Source: Cryoendolithus antarcticus
Taxonomy: Eukaryota; Ascomycota; Dothideomycetes; Cladosporiales; Cladosporiaceae
Assembly: GCA_002077065.1 (NCBI GenBank)
Contig: NAJO01000069.1
Location: 79,372 to 143,371 of the forward strand
Length of the DNA: 64,000 nucleotides
Reading direction: 5' to 3'
In this document: piece by piece, positions 46,501-61,500 of the stretch
Numbering within the stretch: position 1 is the stretch's first letter
Layout of the letters: the number at the start of each line of letters is the position of its first letter
The notes under the pieces: generated by a model
Told to the model about the DNA's origin: nothing
Database searches by the model: none
The model's input: only the letters and a program-made list of their open reading frames with translations
Position numbers and translations under genes: made by a program

Positions 46501-49500
46501 CTTGTTGCGCAGCGTCTTGTTCATTGCGCAGGGGTCTATCTCTTGATGCTAAAGTAAGCTCGTCACTGTTTACCTCGACACTGTGGTCAGAAATGGGGTT
46601 GTCGGGATACAGGCTTGCATCGTAGATCAGAGTCGAGACTTGCTGCGAGAATATCGGGTGATCGAGAATGCGCTGAGCTCTCGCCACGTCGTACAAGCGG
46701 TTGGCGATGACGAGCTCGGTGATGAGAAATGGAGAGCTGTGCAAGCTGAGTGTCCTGCATACGAGACGACACGCTGCTATGTGGCGTTGGTGGTCCGCTC
46801 TGAGATTTTCGAAGATGTACTCGAGCAATTCCAGTGGGAGGCATTCGAGCGGCGCCCTGTTACTGCAGTCATTTTGGTACATATCCAGGGCTCCGAATTG
46901 AGGGCTAGTTACTCTATCTGTCGGCCCGCTTACCTCGAGGCACTCCTTCTGGAAATGCTGCGATGGCCTCGTTGTCTGCAGCTGATATAGGCTGCATCAC
47001 ATTCTCCGTCAATTTGTAACACTTGGGACATGCGATACAAGTTCAGCAAGCCGTTCGAGTCATCCGCTGAACACTATCACCGGAGGCTACCGGCGTAGCC
47101 GCACCCTGCTCTGAGTCCAGTGCTCGTGTGGAAGGGGAGCATTGTGAGTAAGTTACATGTGCGGGAAACTTTGTAACGGATGCCCTGGTACCGCGGGGAG
47201 AGACACGGGGAAGCGGGAGCGCCTCTGCAGATCACCCGAGACGCCGATCTGCCGAGACCTCCGCCTCTTCCTCCACCATCACGCATCTCCTCGAGCCATG
47301 CAATGCAACACACAACCCTCTCATGTCGCCCGCCGTGAGCCGCGTCAATACTTCACCCAGTCTAGCGAGTAGCGATCTCACCGTGCCCTCCGCCCTGCCG
47401 CCGTCCCCTCCCCTCTCTCCCAAACCCACCTCCTCTCGTGCTGTCTTGCGCGCACAGCACCACCTCCGCCAGCTTGAGCGCGGTGTCATTGACAGGCGCG
47501 ACTGTACCTTTTACCTCTCTCAGCAGGAGTTCGCCGACCTCGAGCGCCGTATCGAGGCGGTGCCAAGACTACAGCAGTACTGGACACACAAGCTCCGCTA
47601 CGACTACGACGCCGGAGTATTGACTCTCCGCATGCCCGATGCCATCCACGAGGTCTTCATCAAGAGAGTAGAAGCTGCTCTTCAGGCATCTCTCATAGCT
47701 ACCGCAGAACGACTGGAAGCTTCAGACACGAATGAGTCAGCAACAGCAGCAGCAGCCGAACTCCGCCGCGTCTTCCTCTCCGGCAACACGACACTGAACT
47801 TGGAGGGAGTAGAGAGCAGCAGCCAAGACAGCGACAGCACTCCAGCAATTATACGAAGAAGTCCAGATGCCTCATTCTGCCATCCGTCCTCGGGCACCAA
47901 TGCGCCTCCGCTGGTCGTGGAAGTGAGCTACAGTCAGCAGAAGAAGGCGCTGGGATATATGGCGGACAGCTATATTGTTGACTCGAGGCATGCGATACGG
48001 TGTGTGCTGGGCTTTGATCTAGGGTATGGGAAGAAAATTGGAGAGCAGAGGGAGGCGAGCGTGAGTGTCTGGAGGGCTGGGGTTGATGGGGAGGGTGTGG
48101 GGATCTGTAGGGCGGTTGTTGAGGGCGAGTTGTTCAGGGAGCACGGGGAAAGTGTTGATGGCATGCTGGAACTGACGGTCGCGGATTTTCTCCCACCCGC
48201 TGTAGCCGCCGAGCTTTCGGAATCAGCGCTGAAGGAGCCCATCACCATCGGATTTGCGGATCTGGCCGTCTTCCTGACAGAAGCCGAGACGACCAAAGCC
48301 GTACCACCAGCTCCCGTTCCATCAGCAGGATCCACACGCTTCCGGAAGCGCAAACGCACGCCCTCTGAGGAACTCTCAGACACACGAGAAGAGTCATTCA
48401 CGAGAGCCGAAGACGACGCACTCGCTATGAGACAGAAGGAGGACCCGGAGTGGGTTGAACGAGATTGTGGGCTGCAAAGGAAGGTCAGCAAGAGGAGGGC
48501 GAGGAGAAAGATGGACAGCAACGAAGACCCGGCGGTCGCAGTCGCTGGAGCGGAGGTGGCGATATCGAGACGATGAAGTAATCGTGTGCATGCGGGACCA
48601 AACAGGGAAGCTGGCTGAGCACTCGAATACCTCCGCACGACATCTTAAACTTTTTGCGAAAGCGATGCTTCCAGTCTCCGAGCCTACTTGCGCTTCTCCG
48701 ATTGATCCAAGACGCCGGCATTCACCTGCCTGCGTTTCCCCTTCGGCAGCCCACAGCCTCCGCACCTCAAGGCACTGATGATCACGAAGCCGAACCTTTT
48801 GGATGGCAGGTAACGGTACCATCGACTAGGTACTCGCGACGTAAGCTCTAGAAGCAGAGTGTTGTGGGTATCATACCCTGGTATCTTAGGTCATTCGTCA
48901 GCCAGGCCATTTCTAGCGCCTTTCGAAAGCTCCCAGGAATTATGGCCTCAGGCACCAGAACTATCGGCTTGGCGTTCAACCGAGTACCTCAGCGTGCGCG
49001 GCTTCTTCGAGTTTAGGCATCAGGATCTTGTCTACTAGGCTGGTGTCATTGGTCCCAAGTCCATTGCCCACTTCAAGCTCGAATGCTATACCTACATGTC
49101 TTGCTGACACCCACCTTCATGCGCAAGCATTGTTGCTGTCCGGAAAACAGACACTGCCACTCACTTTCACGCGCCGACAATGATGACGATCAATGACCTA
49201 CCACCGGAGCTTCTGACACCAGTATTCCAGCTCTTAGGCCGAGATCGAAGGGAACACATCTCGGCGTACAGACTGGTATCGCGAACATGGAACGCCCTGT
49301 CGTCGCCCTACCTCTTAACGGAGATCATACTTTCATACCGACCTCGAGACGTCGCAAAGGCCAAGCAGCTTATTACGCACCCTCATCTCGGTGGCTACGT
49401 GACTACCGCGATTTACGACGCAAGCAATGTCACCACACGGCACAAGGAAGACATGGGAGACATGGCGAAAGACCTGCCCAGTCTGCTCTGCCTCGCCTTC

Positions 49501-52500
49501 CGAGAACTACCAGCATTAAGGAAGCTCGTCTTCACCGACGTCCGCGGCGTAGCTAACAACGGCGAGACCTACGACCAGCTCCGCACTCGCGTTTTTGGCT
49601 TCGACTTCTACCCTGATACTCTCGGCGAGGAGATCCCGAAACAGGCTTGGAGTAAACTGTGCGATATGCTCACCCAGCTCGCTGATGCAGGTGCCACACT
49701 CGAGCACCTCAGCATCGGCGACAATATGTTCGCCTCGGATGATCCTCGCGACGAAGGGCAGCTGCGCTCTAGACCTGGCGTCGACATCCCATCGCTGTTT
49801 AGTGTGCCGCGCCGGTGTCTGGACGCCCTGTCCTGTACGCTCCGCACCTTGTATCTCCCGCTGCACTTCAAGAAGCGCCTTGGGGGAAGTGTTTCTCGCT
49901 TACAACTGCACGAACGCGACGCGGCTGCATGTCCGCTGCTTGGGCTGTTCGAGAATCTCGAAGAGCTGACTCTGGATGCCGGAGACTCGACAAACCCGAT
50001 GCACCTGCAGGATGTCAACGCTGATCGCAACGCCGCGGAGCAGTACTTCCTCCAAGTCCTGACGACCATGACTCCCCGCCGGCTAGAAACTCTGCAGCTG
50101 CGCAGCTGGCCCTTGCAGATTGTCGACTTGGCGGAGATCGTGCAGAACAACGCGAAGACTCTGCGCTACCTTCACATCTCCAACTGCGTGCTGGCTCACG
50201 ACCCATACGGCCCGTCAGAGATTTCCACAGATAGCACGCCGTTTGCTTGTCTCGAGGGCGTCGAAATCACTCGGCTGCACGTCCTGGCGCCCGAACGCCC
50301 CTCTTCTAGCGAGGATCAAGCAGGCCGGTGGCTACCGACCAGCCTCCACGATGCCGAAGAACGCCTCTGCCAGTTTGGGCAGCCTGACTTGCGACCCGTC
50401 GAAGTCCTCACCACAGGACGCGTCTACTTCGGGGCTCAGCAGGATCGCGTGCACGAAGCTGCCATCCTTGGTGGACGCCGCAATCGCATTGTGCGTAAGA
50501 AGGCGCTCGGGTTTGAGGAGTGGAGTGCGCCCGGTGGGTGGATTGATCCTGAGGGGTCGCGGGTCGTGGACGATCTTTGGGCAGGGCGGCCGCATTACTG
50601 GTGGGAGATATGTTCACGACATGGCCTGTGAGTTGGCAGGAGACGCTGCGGGAGGAGGTTGATTGCAGAAGACTCTCGTTCACCGCGACAGACCGCACTA
50701 TCCGTCTCCATGGGGAGACTTGTTCTCTCCTCCGCAGCATGAGGCCGACCGATTCACTCTTCCATGGGAACTACGGGTGTTGAAGTCTCTTGCATCCGCA
50801 CCACACGGGCTATCCGGGCTTGCTGCCAGAAGGGCATGCTGTGGGAGTCCTCCACTTCGGACATATATCCCTTTCCCTTAGCGGGTACCCAACTCGATGG
50901 GACGCGCTACGGTCTTATCTGATCATCCTTCAGTACAGTCTCTCAATCGGTTCCCAAGATACGGGAGCAGTGATTGCTCTTGTACAATTACTTAGGTACG
51001 GAGCATAAGGTAGCTGACTATAGTGTCCGAAAGCTTGCGCACTACTTTGTAATCTATTTCACCTAGACACCTCTAGCTACCATACCTTTCTCGAATGCCC
51101 TCTGAGGTCGCTTTGCCCCTTCGTCGCAATGGGTTGCCTATGTAATCGGATGTAGTTAGACACCCGTACGTCCCCTGTGAGACAAGCTGCTGTAGTCTTG
51201 CACGGACTATCGCGACTCGGGTCGCAGTAACGCCTGTACCTTCTCTCGATCGCTTACAATCCCCTGTTGAGTTGCACACGAGCTAGAACGTCCGTGCATA
51301 TGTACGTCAACGAGGCAGTTGTCTTTCATCGTCGAGGCGACTGTAGCAGGTCGAGCCGAGGCGTGCCAAGCATCGCAGTACGACGACTGTTTAGCAAAGT
51401 CTCTCCTCTTCATATGCCGTTGTGAACGTCTCACATCAAGCCCACCACTGCAAGATATACACCTGCCGGTGGTGCTCTGTAATTCAGCTGGACTGATGCG
51501 ATGTTGTGCTGGTGAGGACTCCTATGTGCTACTAATGGCTTAATCATCTCCCTTCGAAGCACTCCCGCCAGAGCTGTTAGCCCGTATCTTTTTCTATGTA
51601 CAACGCGAGAATCAGTGAGGCACATCAGCAACAAGACTGGCTTCTCGCACTCTTCATGAGCATGCTTCACCGTTTATAACCGCGGAGATTATGCTGGTGA
51701 AATACTTACCCGAGGTATTCAAGGCGCAGACTGTACTTGATTATGCGCGCTTCAGCAAGCATGTCACGACTCTTATGTACAACGCCAGCGTACACAATGT
51801 CTCAGATAGGGCTGATAATACTACCTAGGAGTTCGAAACTGGAGACGAACTACAGTGGTATACTCAAAGTCTCGACACCGCTTCAAACGAACGTCACTTT
51901 CTTTTCAATTCTCAGGCATATGACGCTCAAGAGACTGCAAGTTGCATGTGGGAGGCCATCGATCCGGATCCGCAGTATCAGGCAATTGCTAACGCTAGAT
52001 CTGGAATCGCTAATGGCTGTGGCCGTCCAGGAGACCGCAAACTGATGGCGCGGGCGAGCAACCGATCCGGTCCCGCTGATCGAGTAACATGGGACCGCGA
52101 GTGTGACCTCGACCAGGCTGAATTGTGCGACACGGCGAAAAGTCTCGCTTTGCATTAGAAGCTTAGACTTGCTGAATACCGAATCCATCGCGCAGGGCTT
52201 CTGTCAAAGCTGATCAAACGGGCGTTCAGCGAGATGCCCAAGCTGCGCAGTCTCATTTACACTGACATCCGAGGTCTTGTCAAGAACGGGGAATACTGGG
52301 ATGATCTTTGTAGCAGACTATTCGGCATCGCCCTCCAGCCAAAGCAGCTGCCTGAATGCGGGTGGACTGGACTACCTGCGTTGCTCGAAGATGTCTCTGC
52401 GGTTGGTGGACAGCTATCTCATTCCAGCATTGGCGACAATATCTTTGAGACTGCCTATCTTCTTGAGGATGTTGACGCAGAGTTGTTGCATCCCTGCGTA

Positions 52501-55500
52501 CCAAGTAGTCTTTTTGCGAACATGCTTGGTTCTCTTGATGATAAACCCAGTAGATGGGGCAGCATCACTAACAGTCTTCGCTCATTGGGACTGGCTGTGA
52601 TTTGCGTTCCAGGCACACTGTACGACTCGGATTCGATCTGAGCTTGTGGCATGCTTAATCTGGATTATCATGCTCCGTACATGTGCTGGCACCCCTTGTC
52701 GATTTGGCGCTCCACGCCAAGTGTTCTGCAGAATGGACTGCTTGCCAAGAGCTTGCGCATGCGCGTTCGCAGCCGGTCTTCGATGCACTGAGCACAACAC
52801 TTGATCTTGCCGACAAGGGCTTCGGAGAGCGTACCTTTGCGCGACTCGAGACTCTGGAGCTTCACGGCTGGCCATTTGCGTGCAAAGACCTTGCGAAGTT
52901 TGTGCGTACACAAACGCCGGCGCTGCGGCATCTCCATATGATCAATTGCCTCGAGCGACGCACTCTCGATGTTGATGGTGAGTGTATAGTAAGGGATAGA
53001 GGCTCGCTACCGCAGCTGGAAGGCGTCGAAGTTACGTACCTGTTCGTCACATATGGGCCGCCAGATTATGCGCGAGATGAAGCAGCCTTGGCCCAAACAA
53101 TCCAGGATCTGCGCGTACACGCTGAGGTACACGGCGAGTCGACCGACCTGCTCGCACTGGAGGATGGGGTTGTTCGAAGGCCCTACTGCTCCACTGACCG
53201 AGACTTTGAGCTCGAGAGTGATCCGCTTGGCGGTCGGAAGAACAGTGTCGTTCAACGCGTACCGCAGTCAAGTTACGCGAAACAATACCACGACGGCCGT
53301 TGGTCGTTAAAGCGCTTTCACTGGTGATGCTGTGCCTGAGGTGCTTATCAGCAGCTGCATGCGCTAAGCTTTCTGCCTCAGGCACCTCGAAGCCCGTCTC
53401 AAGGCATAAGATAGGCACTGCATGAGGCGATGCTGTCATAGTGCAGCAAAGCTGAGTACACACGATGCCGCAGCAAGACTTGCTTCTTTGAATATCTGAT
53501 CCAGTACATATATGTCTCGCTGCATAGTTCAGGGACACGTCATGAGCCAGAGAGCAGTGCGCTATGCTTCGTCGCTGAACCTCGACCCTGCGGTCAACGG
53601 TCTGAATGACTGCACGGGCCGGAGTCCATACGGGAAGCTCGATTCAGACTTGAAATAGATCCGCCTGCTCATTCTCAAAGCTGGCCATTTTCAACAAGAT
53701 GTACATTGCGAGCTGCAAGTGGTGTCTCTGCTGGACGAACCAAAGCCCAGGTACGAGACCATATCCTACGTATGGGGCATCCACAGCCTGAAAGGTTTAG
53801 TAAATCTGAATGGATCACCGACGAAGGCTGGTCTGAACGCCGTGAGACTGCTCCGGCGCTTCCGCCTCTTGGATAAAGCTCGTGTGCTGTGGATCGATGC
53901 GATCTGCATTGATCAGACCAATCTAGCTGAGCGCGGCCAGCAGGTTGCAATGATGGCAGATATCTACTCAAACACCACTCATGGGCTAATTTGGCTTGGT
54001 GAAGATTACGGTGACGGGGCAGCAGCTCTCAAAGGTGTCACAGCCATCTACGAGGAGGCATGCGCAGAGACGGATAATTGTACGCGGCTTTACGAAACAA
54101 TGCACGACCGAGGTGACTGGTGCTTCAGCGATCGGGTTTTGTCTGAGAACGTGGACTTCAGTGCCATGATTGTCGTTACGAAATTCTACAACGTCCCATG
54201 GTTTCAACGCCTATGGTGCGTACAAGAGGCTGCATTGCCAAAGGAAAGCACTTGTTATTACGGGTACTTTGAGCTTCCGCTCATGAAGATATTGATCGCT
54301 GCCAGGTGGCTGATCTTCAAGGGATTTCAAGTTCCCATCAATCTCGATGATCACCCTGGGGTATACTGTGCTGGATGGATTCAAGCTGTCGCTGACCACG
54401 ACCGCGGCTTCTGCGGTAAGAACTCGATCGAGGATATGAGTCTATTCACCCTTCTGACGAGCTCCGCGGAATTCAAATCACTTGATCCTAGAGATCACGT
54501 TTTTAGTCTGGTCGGCTTATATCGGAGGTTTGTAAATACTGGCAAGCTTCCTACATGGCTCCAGCCTGACTATACCAAGCCGACAGTCGAGGTCTTTCGG
54601 GACGCGGCCAGGGCGGTCATCATGGAGCGGGACGATCTCAGAATCTTCCACAAAGTGGCTACAGGACGATCTAGGGATGGCCCAAATGAAGATGCTTTCC
54701 CAAGTTGGGTACCCAGGTGGGATAAGCGCTGGAGCAAAGTTTCCGACGTCTCCGGACTGGCATTACACTTTCGTGCGGGAAACGTGAAGACTAAACTTAA
54801 TGGGGTGAGTAGGACGGATACCGGACACCAATGTTCTGACATGAACATACTTTGTATCGAGGGCAGCATGGTGGCTACTATCAGCGAATCCACAGAAGCG
54901 ATGAGCTGGGAAATACTCGGCGACGTCATCGCTAGATCATCGATCATTGCATCGACGCGAGATATGCTCCAAAGGCATGCTGCTGCAAAGCGCAGACATG
55001 AAGTGGAAAGCTGTCTGGCGATGACGCTTTGCGGTGGAGCTGATCATCTATGCAGGTCGATCGATGAAGAGGACGCTCGCCGATCTCTTGACAGCCTTTC
55101 GGATATTATGCTCCGAACAGGCGAATTTCCTGCTGTGCACGGCTCGCCAGCTGCCGAGAACGCCTCTGCTGAAGAGATCATCGCCTCAAAATGTCGATTT
55201 GCGATGCAAAACGCATGCATTTACCGCCGCGCTTTCGTCACGGACAACAGCCACCCCGGGCTGGGCCCAATGATCGCAGGGAGAGGCGATGTCGTCGCAG
55301 TTCTGTATGGGTGCAGATGGCCAGTCATCCTTCGGCCAAGGCAGGAGAACGGGCACTACGAATTTCTCGACGTGGCATATGTTCACGGCATCATGCACGG
55401 CGAGGCGGTCCGCGAGCATGAGGCAGCAGGGAAGCCCAACGACGTCTTTCACATACATTGACCGTTCTGATCCGAAAGGCGGGATCCCGTCGACGTTGCC

Positions 55501-58500
55501 CGGCGGCCGGGATGCGAGATCGTGCGAGCTGAACAGATCGATCGTGGATCGTGGTGTACGGCATGGAAGGATAAGATGAGGCCGGATTGCACGATCTCTA
55601 GCTGACGGAGCCCGCAGTTCACAGTCGTGCTCGGTACGGTGACAGAAACGATGAGAGCTTACGATTTAAGTCTTCATGCAGCTCTTGAGCAAACTGCGAG
55701 AGATCACCGAGCTGAGCAGCGGAGGTTCTATAGAGTATCTACGGCCACGACTTCGCTGCGCTTGCTCCTTCCTACTAGCAAAGCTCTGCAGCAATCTCCC
55801 ATCACTGCGGATCACAAGCTTATATGCTGGGCCCCTTTTGAGGGGAGGTGGCGAAGCTCACCCGACCAGACATGAGCGATCGTGGCGACACCATCGAGCC
55901 CGTGCAGTTCAATTATGGTAGAGCCGTCGTCAACAACGCCGATGTTGCGACAACGACGCTGCGTCCTGCAAACTCCCAGCAGCCGCCCCTCACGCCCGAG
56001 CGCAATACGGTGAATGCTCCGGTTCAGCGCCTCGCAAATCCGACACCACTGGCTCTCATGGGTTTCGTGATCTCCACTTTCACCTTCGCAATGGTGCTGA
56101 TGGGATGGGGCGGAGCTGGTTCATTGACCGGCGTTCTCGGAATCTTCTTCTTCACTGGGCCCGTGTTGATGGGACTGGCAACGATCTTTGAGTGGATCCG
56201 GGGGAACTTCTTCCAGGTAAGGGCCCTGCACGCACTATGCGATTGCTGTCACTGACGTTAAACCGTACAGATGATGGTCTGCGGCCTGTTCACAGTCTTT
56301 TGGCTGTCCTGGGGCCTGATCTTTCACCCCGCCGTCGGCATCGCTGCAAGCTACAGCCCTGCGGGGAATGTGCTGGAGGGGACCCTCAGCAAGCCGTACA
56401 ACGCCACGCTCGCTATCTATGCACTGGTATGGGGCTTTGCCATATTGACGTTCTTCGTCTTCACGCTGGGCGCAGACGCTGTTTTGGCAGCCGTTTTCTT
56501 CCTGCTCTGGGCGGGCGCTTTCTGTATCAGTGGGGCGTACTGGTGCTTGAGCTTGTCGAAGGTCTCGACTGCGCTGACTGTGAAGAAGGTAAGCGACCTT
56601 CAGCTCCTCACACAGAAGCCAGTAGCTAATGTGATCACAGCTCGGCGGCGCTCTTTTCTTCGCTGCTGCTGCGCTCGGCTGGTACTACACCGTCGCCATC
56701 ATGTGCGACGAGCTGACTACAATCACACTGCCGCGCTACGAGCTCGGTCACTCCCGGCGAACGAAGAAGGAAAGTGCGTTGACAACAGCGGAGAGAGGCT
56801 TGAGATAGTTGAGATGGACGCTGTCATCTCGTGGTATTCACGCCAGCTCGTTACGTGCATTTACAGGTAGTTCACCTTTTAAGATGACTAAGTCGTGGCC
56901 TGATGCTCTCCTTCTCTGCCTTTCGCAAGCCACCTTCAACATGCGTGGTATCATCAATGTGGTGTGCGGCGAAGGATAGAGTGGTGTCGACTCGGGGCTC
57001 AACATCGGATTCTGGACGGATCGTTCCGCTGCTGACTCAGCCGCTTCCGGAGCTGATCTTCGACTTTGGCGTCGGGTCGTCTATCTTCCTTCAACTCACG
57101 TCCAGCGTTCTCACTGCGTGATGCTCGAGAACTGTCCGCAGAGATGGCTCCTGAACGCACGACTCGGCGGCAGGACCCGGTGTCATGCGTTGCGTGCCGC
57201 AAGCGGAAGCTGAAGTGCGATCGGACTGTGCCATGCTCAAACTGCGTGTCTCGAAAGCTGGAGTGTAAAAGCGCAGCAGGTGAGCAGGGCAGCCATGCGA
57301 GTACGGCAATTGGTCCTGGCTATGCTACAAGCCCAGTCGATGCTGCGCCCCTCCCGGCGGATGTGGTGGCGAGACTTCAAGTCGAAAACGTAGAGGTGAA
57401 GGAGAGGCTACTCAGGCTTGAGCAAGCTGTGTTTGCGAGTCCGACTGCGAGCGCAACTGTTGGCACTGGGTTCTCGGCGACGCAATATGCTGGCTTGGAG
57501 ACTCCAGTGGCGACCCACGCACCTTCGCCTGTCTCGGAGTTGGATGCACAGGTCTACAGTGCAGACACACGATGGCTTGAATCGGTCGCAGCTCGCCCAA
57601 TGACAGAGCAAGCGAGAGACAGCACCGCTCCGAGCGTCCGTGTTACAACTTTGGCAGTCATCAAAGACTCGCTGACAGCTGGCACGACTACGACTGCGGT
57701 GCTACTGCCACAACTAGACGAAGCGCTGGCTCTGTTCACCGCATATCTCGAGCACGTAAACCCTCTGCAACATCTCTTGTACGAGCCAGATGTTCGTGGA
57801 GCCATCAACCAGCTGTATACTGCGCTGTCTGCCTTCGCACCCTTCAACTACTCGGACTGCGCGCTTCTGCTCAGCACACTTGCAAGCCTGGCTAGCTACG
57901 ATCCCGATCTCCTTGGCAACTCCTTCGGAGGCGGACCGCTTGCTTACTACTGGCTGCGCTGCTCGCGGGACCTGCTCGACTGTTGCACTCGATCCGGCAC
58001 CTCAGACCTGCAAATGGTGCAGACCAACATCATTGCGATGTTTCTCATCTACCATCTGGAGGGCATCTCACCAGCCTCGAGACATCTGCACGCTGCCGCC
58101 ATCGTGGCTGCGAAGAACATGGGCTTGCACATCATGGATGGCATGCATAGCAGAGTAAAGGAGGTGACACAGCGGCAAATTATCGATGCAGAGGTGCGAA
58201 GGCGAGTGTGGTGGCATCTGACTGCGACGGACTGGAGTCTCTCGCTATGTGGAGGTCCACAAGAGGGCACCTACTCCATCATGCCCACACAGATGCAGGT
58301 GAAACTGCCGCGCAATATCACAGACGAGGATCTCGCTACTCGAGATGCTAGCTTCGAGAGGTCGGATGCCGAAGGCACCCCGATGACTTACTACTTGCAG
58401 CGCATCAAGCTGGGCGGAGTGTGTCGTGAGGCTGCGGATCTTACATGGGAGCTCTCGACCATCCGTCAACCAGGGGAGGTGTGCTACGACCGCATAACTA

Positions 58501-61500
58501 CACTTGATGCCAAGCTGACAGGACTGCTTGACAACTGCCCAATGACCATCATCAATGTCACCAATACGACCGACGCAGCTCAAGCGAAGCAGCAGATGTT
58601 CACTTACCTCACCATCCAAGCAAGGCGGTGCAAACTACATATGCCGTTCTTTCTCCGAGCTGGCCATAACCCTGCCTATGAGCCCTCCAAGATCGCCTGC
58701 CTACAATCCGCGAAGTACATCCTGCTTGTCTTGCGCCAAGCTCTTCCTGCAAACCTCGCACATGACCGCAGCGGTATGCATTGCGTCACTTTCCAGCACC
58801 ATTTGTTTATCGCGGCTATCGTGCTCGCTATGGATGCCTGCCTACACCGGGATGCGTACGGGACTGCCGATAGCCTGAAGGAGTTACAGCAGATATGCGA
58901 GCTCTTCCAAGCTGTCAAACACCGAGCTGCGACAGCGGGCTCATTTCTCGAGTCACTGCTGTCAGTCTTGAGTAAGCATGGTGTCCCAGTGCCTGGCTTC
59001 GAGCGACAATTCGCGGATAAGACACTGCTACCGGCGGAGGTCCCGCAGAGCTGTAGCATGACAGATCAAGATCTATTGCTCACGGACACGACCTTCGATG
59101 AGCTATGGCAGAACTATATGGACTTTGACGCACAGTCAGCATCGCTAAATTGGACGGGAATGCTGCTTGACGCGAATGCCGCTGGAGCTGGGGCGACCGA
59201 AATGCCGCCATGAAGCGTGACAACCAAGCCTTTCTCGTCCGAACTACCGCATTCCAAATATGGTCATTGCAGCCTTTCTCTTTGCAGTGCATTCGACGCC
59301 GCTTTCCTGAAGCAGTCTCGGGTTCGCGATGGTTTGTAAGCCGTCCTGCGAGTGTCGACAATCATGCACGAGCCATGGACGAACCGCGGACTGTCCGCGG
59401 ACTCTCCGAGATGAGCTCCGTCACCACCTGCAAGCCACTGATATACATCACGGTGCACAGTACTTGGCTCTCTGGTACTTGCCAGTACTACCGATACTAT
59501 CATATCACCGCCGTCATGGTAGGACACGCATCTGAGAAGAATGATCACGACACCGTAGTGGACAAGTCTGACACGAGAGCACCCAGCGAATTCACGTATG
59601 TCTGTCCGGTCGTCTCGCCAGCGCATCACTGACAACAACAGTGTCCGCTCCTGTCTCGCGACCGCTGGCGCAGCACTCTCGTACTTCGTCACCGTCGGCC
59701 TGCTCAACGCCTTCGGCATCTTCCAGGAGTACTACCAGTCCACACTCATACCCGACCACACGCCCTTCCAGATATCATGGCTCGGCGCTTTCCCGACGTT
59801 CGCTGTGTTCTTGTTCGCTCCGGCGGCGGGCATACTGGCAGATAAGATCGGACCTACAGTGAGATTGAGAAGCCTGCAAATACTGCCAAATACAAGACTG
59901 ACAACAGCAGATACCCATCACCGCCGGCTCGATCCTCCTCCTCATCGCCATTTTCATGATCTCCCTCAGCAAGACCTACTGGCAGCTCTTCCTCGCTCAA
60001 GGCGTGCTGATGGGCGTTGGCATGTCCTTCGTCGCTATTCCCGCGTCCGGCATTGTGCCCGCGTACTTCAAGAAGAACCGCGCTCTCGTCAGCGGGATCT
60101 CCGTCGCTGGCTCGTCGCTCGGCGGCGTGGTCTGGCCCATCGCCTTCGATCAGATGCTGCATAAAGACGGCATCTCGTTCGCCTGGAGCATGCGCATCGG
60201 CGGCTTCATCATGATGCCTCTCCTTGCGATCTGCATCCTCACTGTCAAGAAGCCAGTCAAGAAGCCAGTTGCCATACCCGACGAAGCCGCAACACCCACA
60301 CCATCGAACGATTCTACCGAGAAGCCCGCAAGGGAGGACGTCAAGACCCGCGCCGAACATATGAAAGTTCTCCGCACGCCTCCCTTCCTCCTCCTCGCCG
60401 CTGGCCTGGTAGTCGCCCTGTTCGGCTTCTTCACGCCCTTCTTCTACATCTCCACCTACGCTGTTAGTCTCGGGATGTCTCCGAGTCTGGCCTTCTACTT
60501 CGTCAGCATCGTCAATGGCGCGAGTCTGTTTGGACGAGTGTTGCCTGGTATCGTGGCGGATAAGTGGGGGAGGTTCAATATTCTTGTTGTTAGTATGGCG
60601 ACGGCGAGTGTGGTGGCATTCTGCTGGACGACGGCGACGAGTGTGGCTGGGCTGGTGGTGTGGACTATAGCCTATGGGTTTGCTAGTGGGGTAAGTCCGG
60701 ATTGTATACTGATGATGGTGGATGCAAGCTGACACTTTGAAGGCAATCCTTAGTCTCCAGATCGCTTGTGCGACTACACTCGCAGACGCCTCGATCGCAT
60801 CCAGTGCCATCGGCATCATTATGGGATCGACTTCACTAGGGTGAGTACTCCACCCATTCACAGCGGCAGCCATTGTATGACGCTAACCATATCGCAGTGG
60901 CCTTTTCGGCTCGCCCATCGCCGGTGCACTGCTTAAACATGGCTACATCGCTTTGGCATGCTGGTCAGGCTCATTGCTGCTCTTTGGTTCTGCACTTATA
61001 GCAGCTTCGCGATTCGTGCAAGACAGAAGCGTCATGGCGAGGGTGTAGGCTGGCCGTCACGCGGAGATGGAACGTCGGCCACTGGTCCCACGTAGCATGG
61101 CATACTGCTAAATCTTTACTGCTTCGAAAAGTCTCGGATTCGTGATCCGAGCTCGAAGATCAGGTGATCGATGGCTGGTACTTTTCATTCCATCAGCACA
61201 TCTCCGCTCCGCACTCTGCGACCAGACCGTGCACTGCAAAGTCGAAACTCGGCAGCGACGGCTCCAGATCGGCCAACCCACGATCCGCTTCGCGGGTAGC
61301 TTACATGTACTCTCTGCGAGCCGGAGAGAACCGAGATTCTACTACACAGAAGCAACGCAGGCAGGACACCAGCTTGGATGTAGGATGAGAACAGCAAATG
61401 CAGATGGAGTCGCTACATATATTACAAATCACCCGGCTCGCTTTTCAATCCTTCACATTTCCCATTCAACTCATCACTTCGCAGCAGCTGGCGCCTTCGC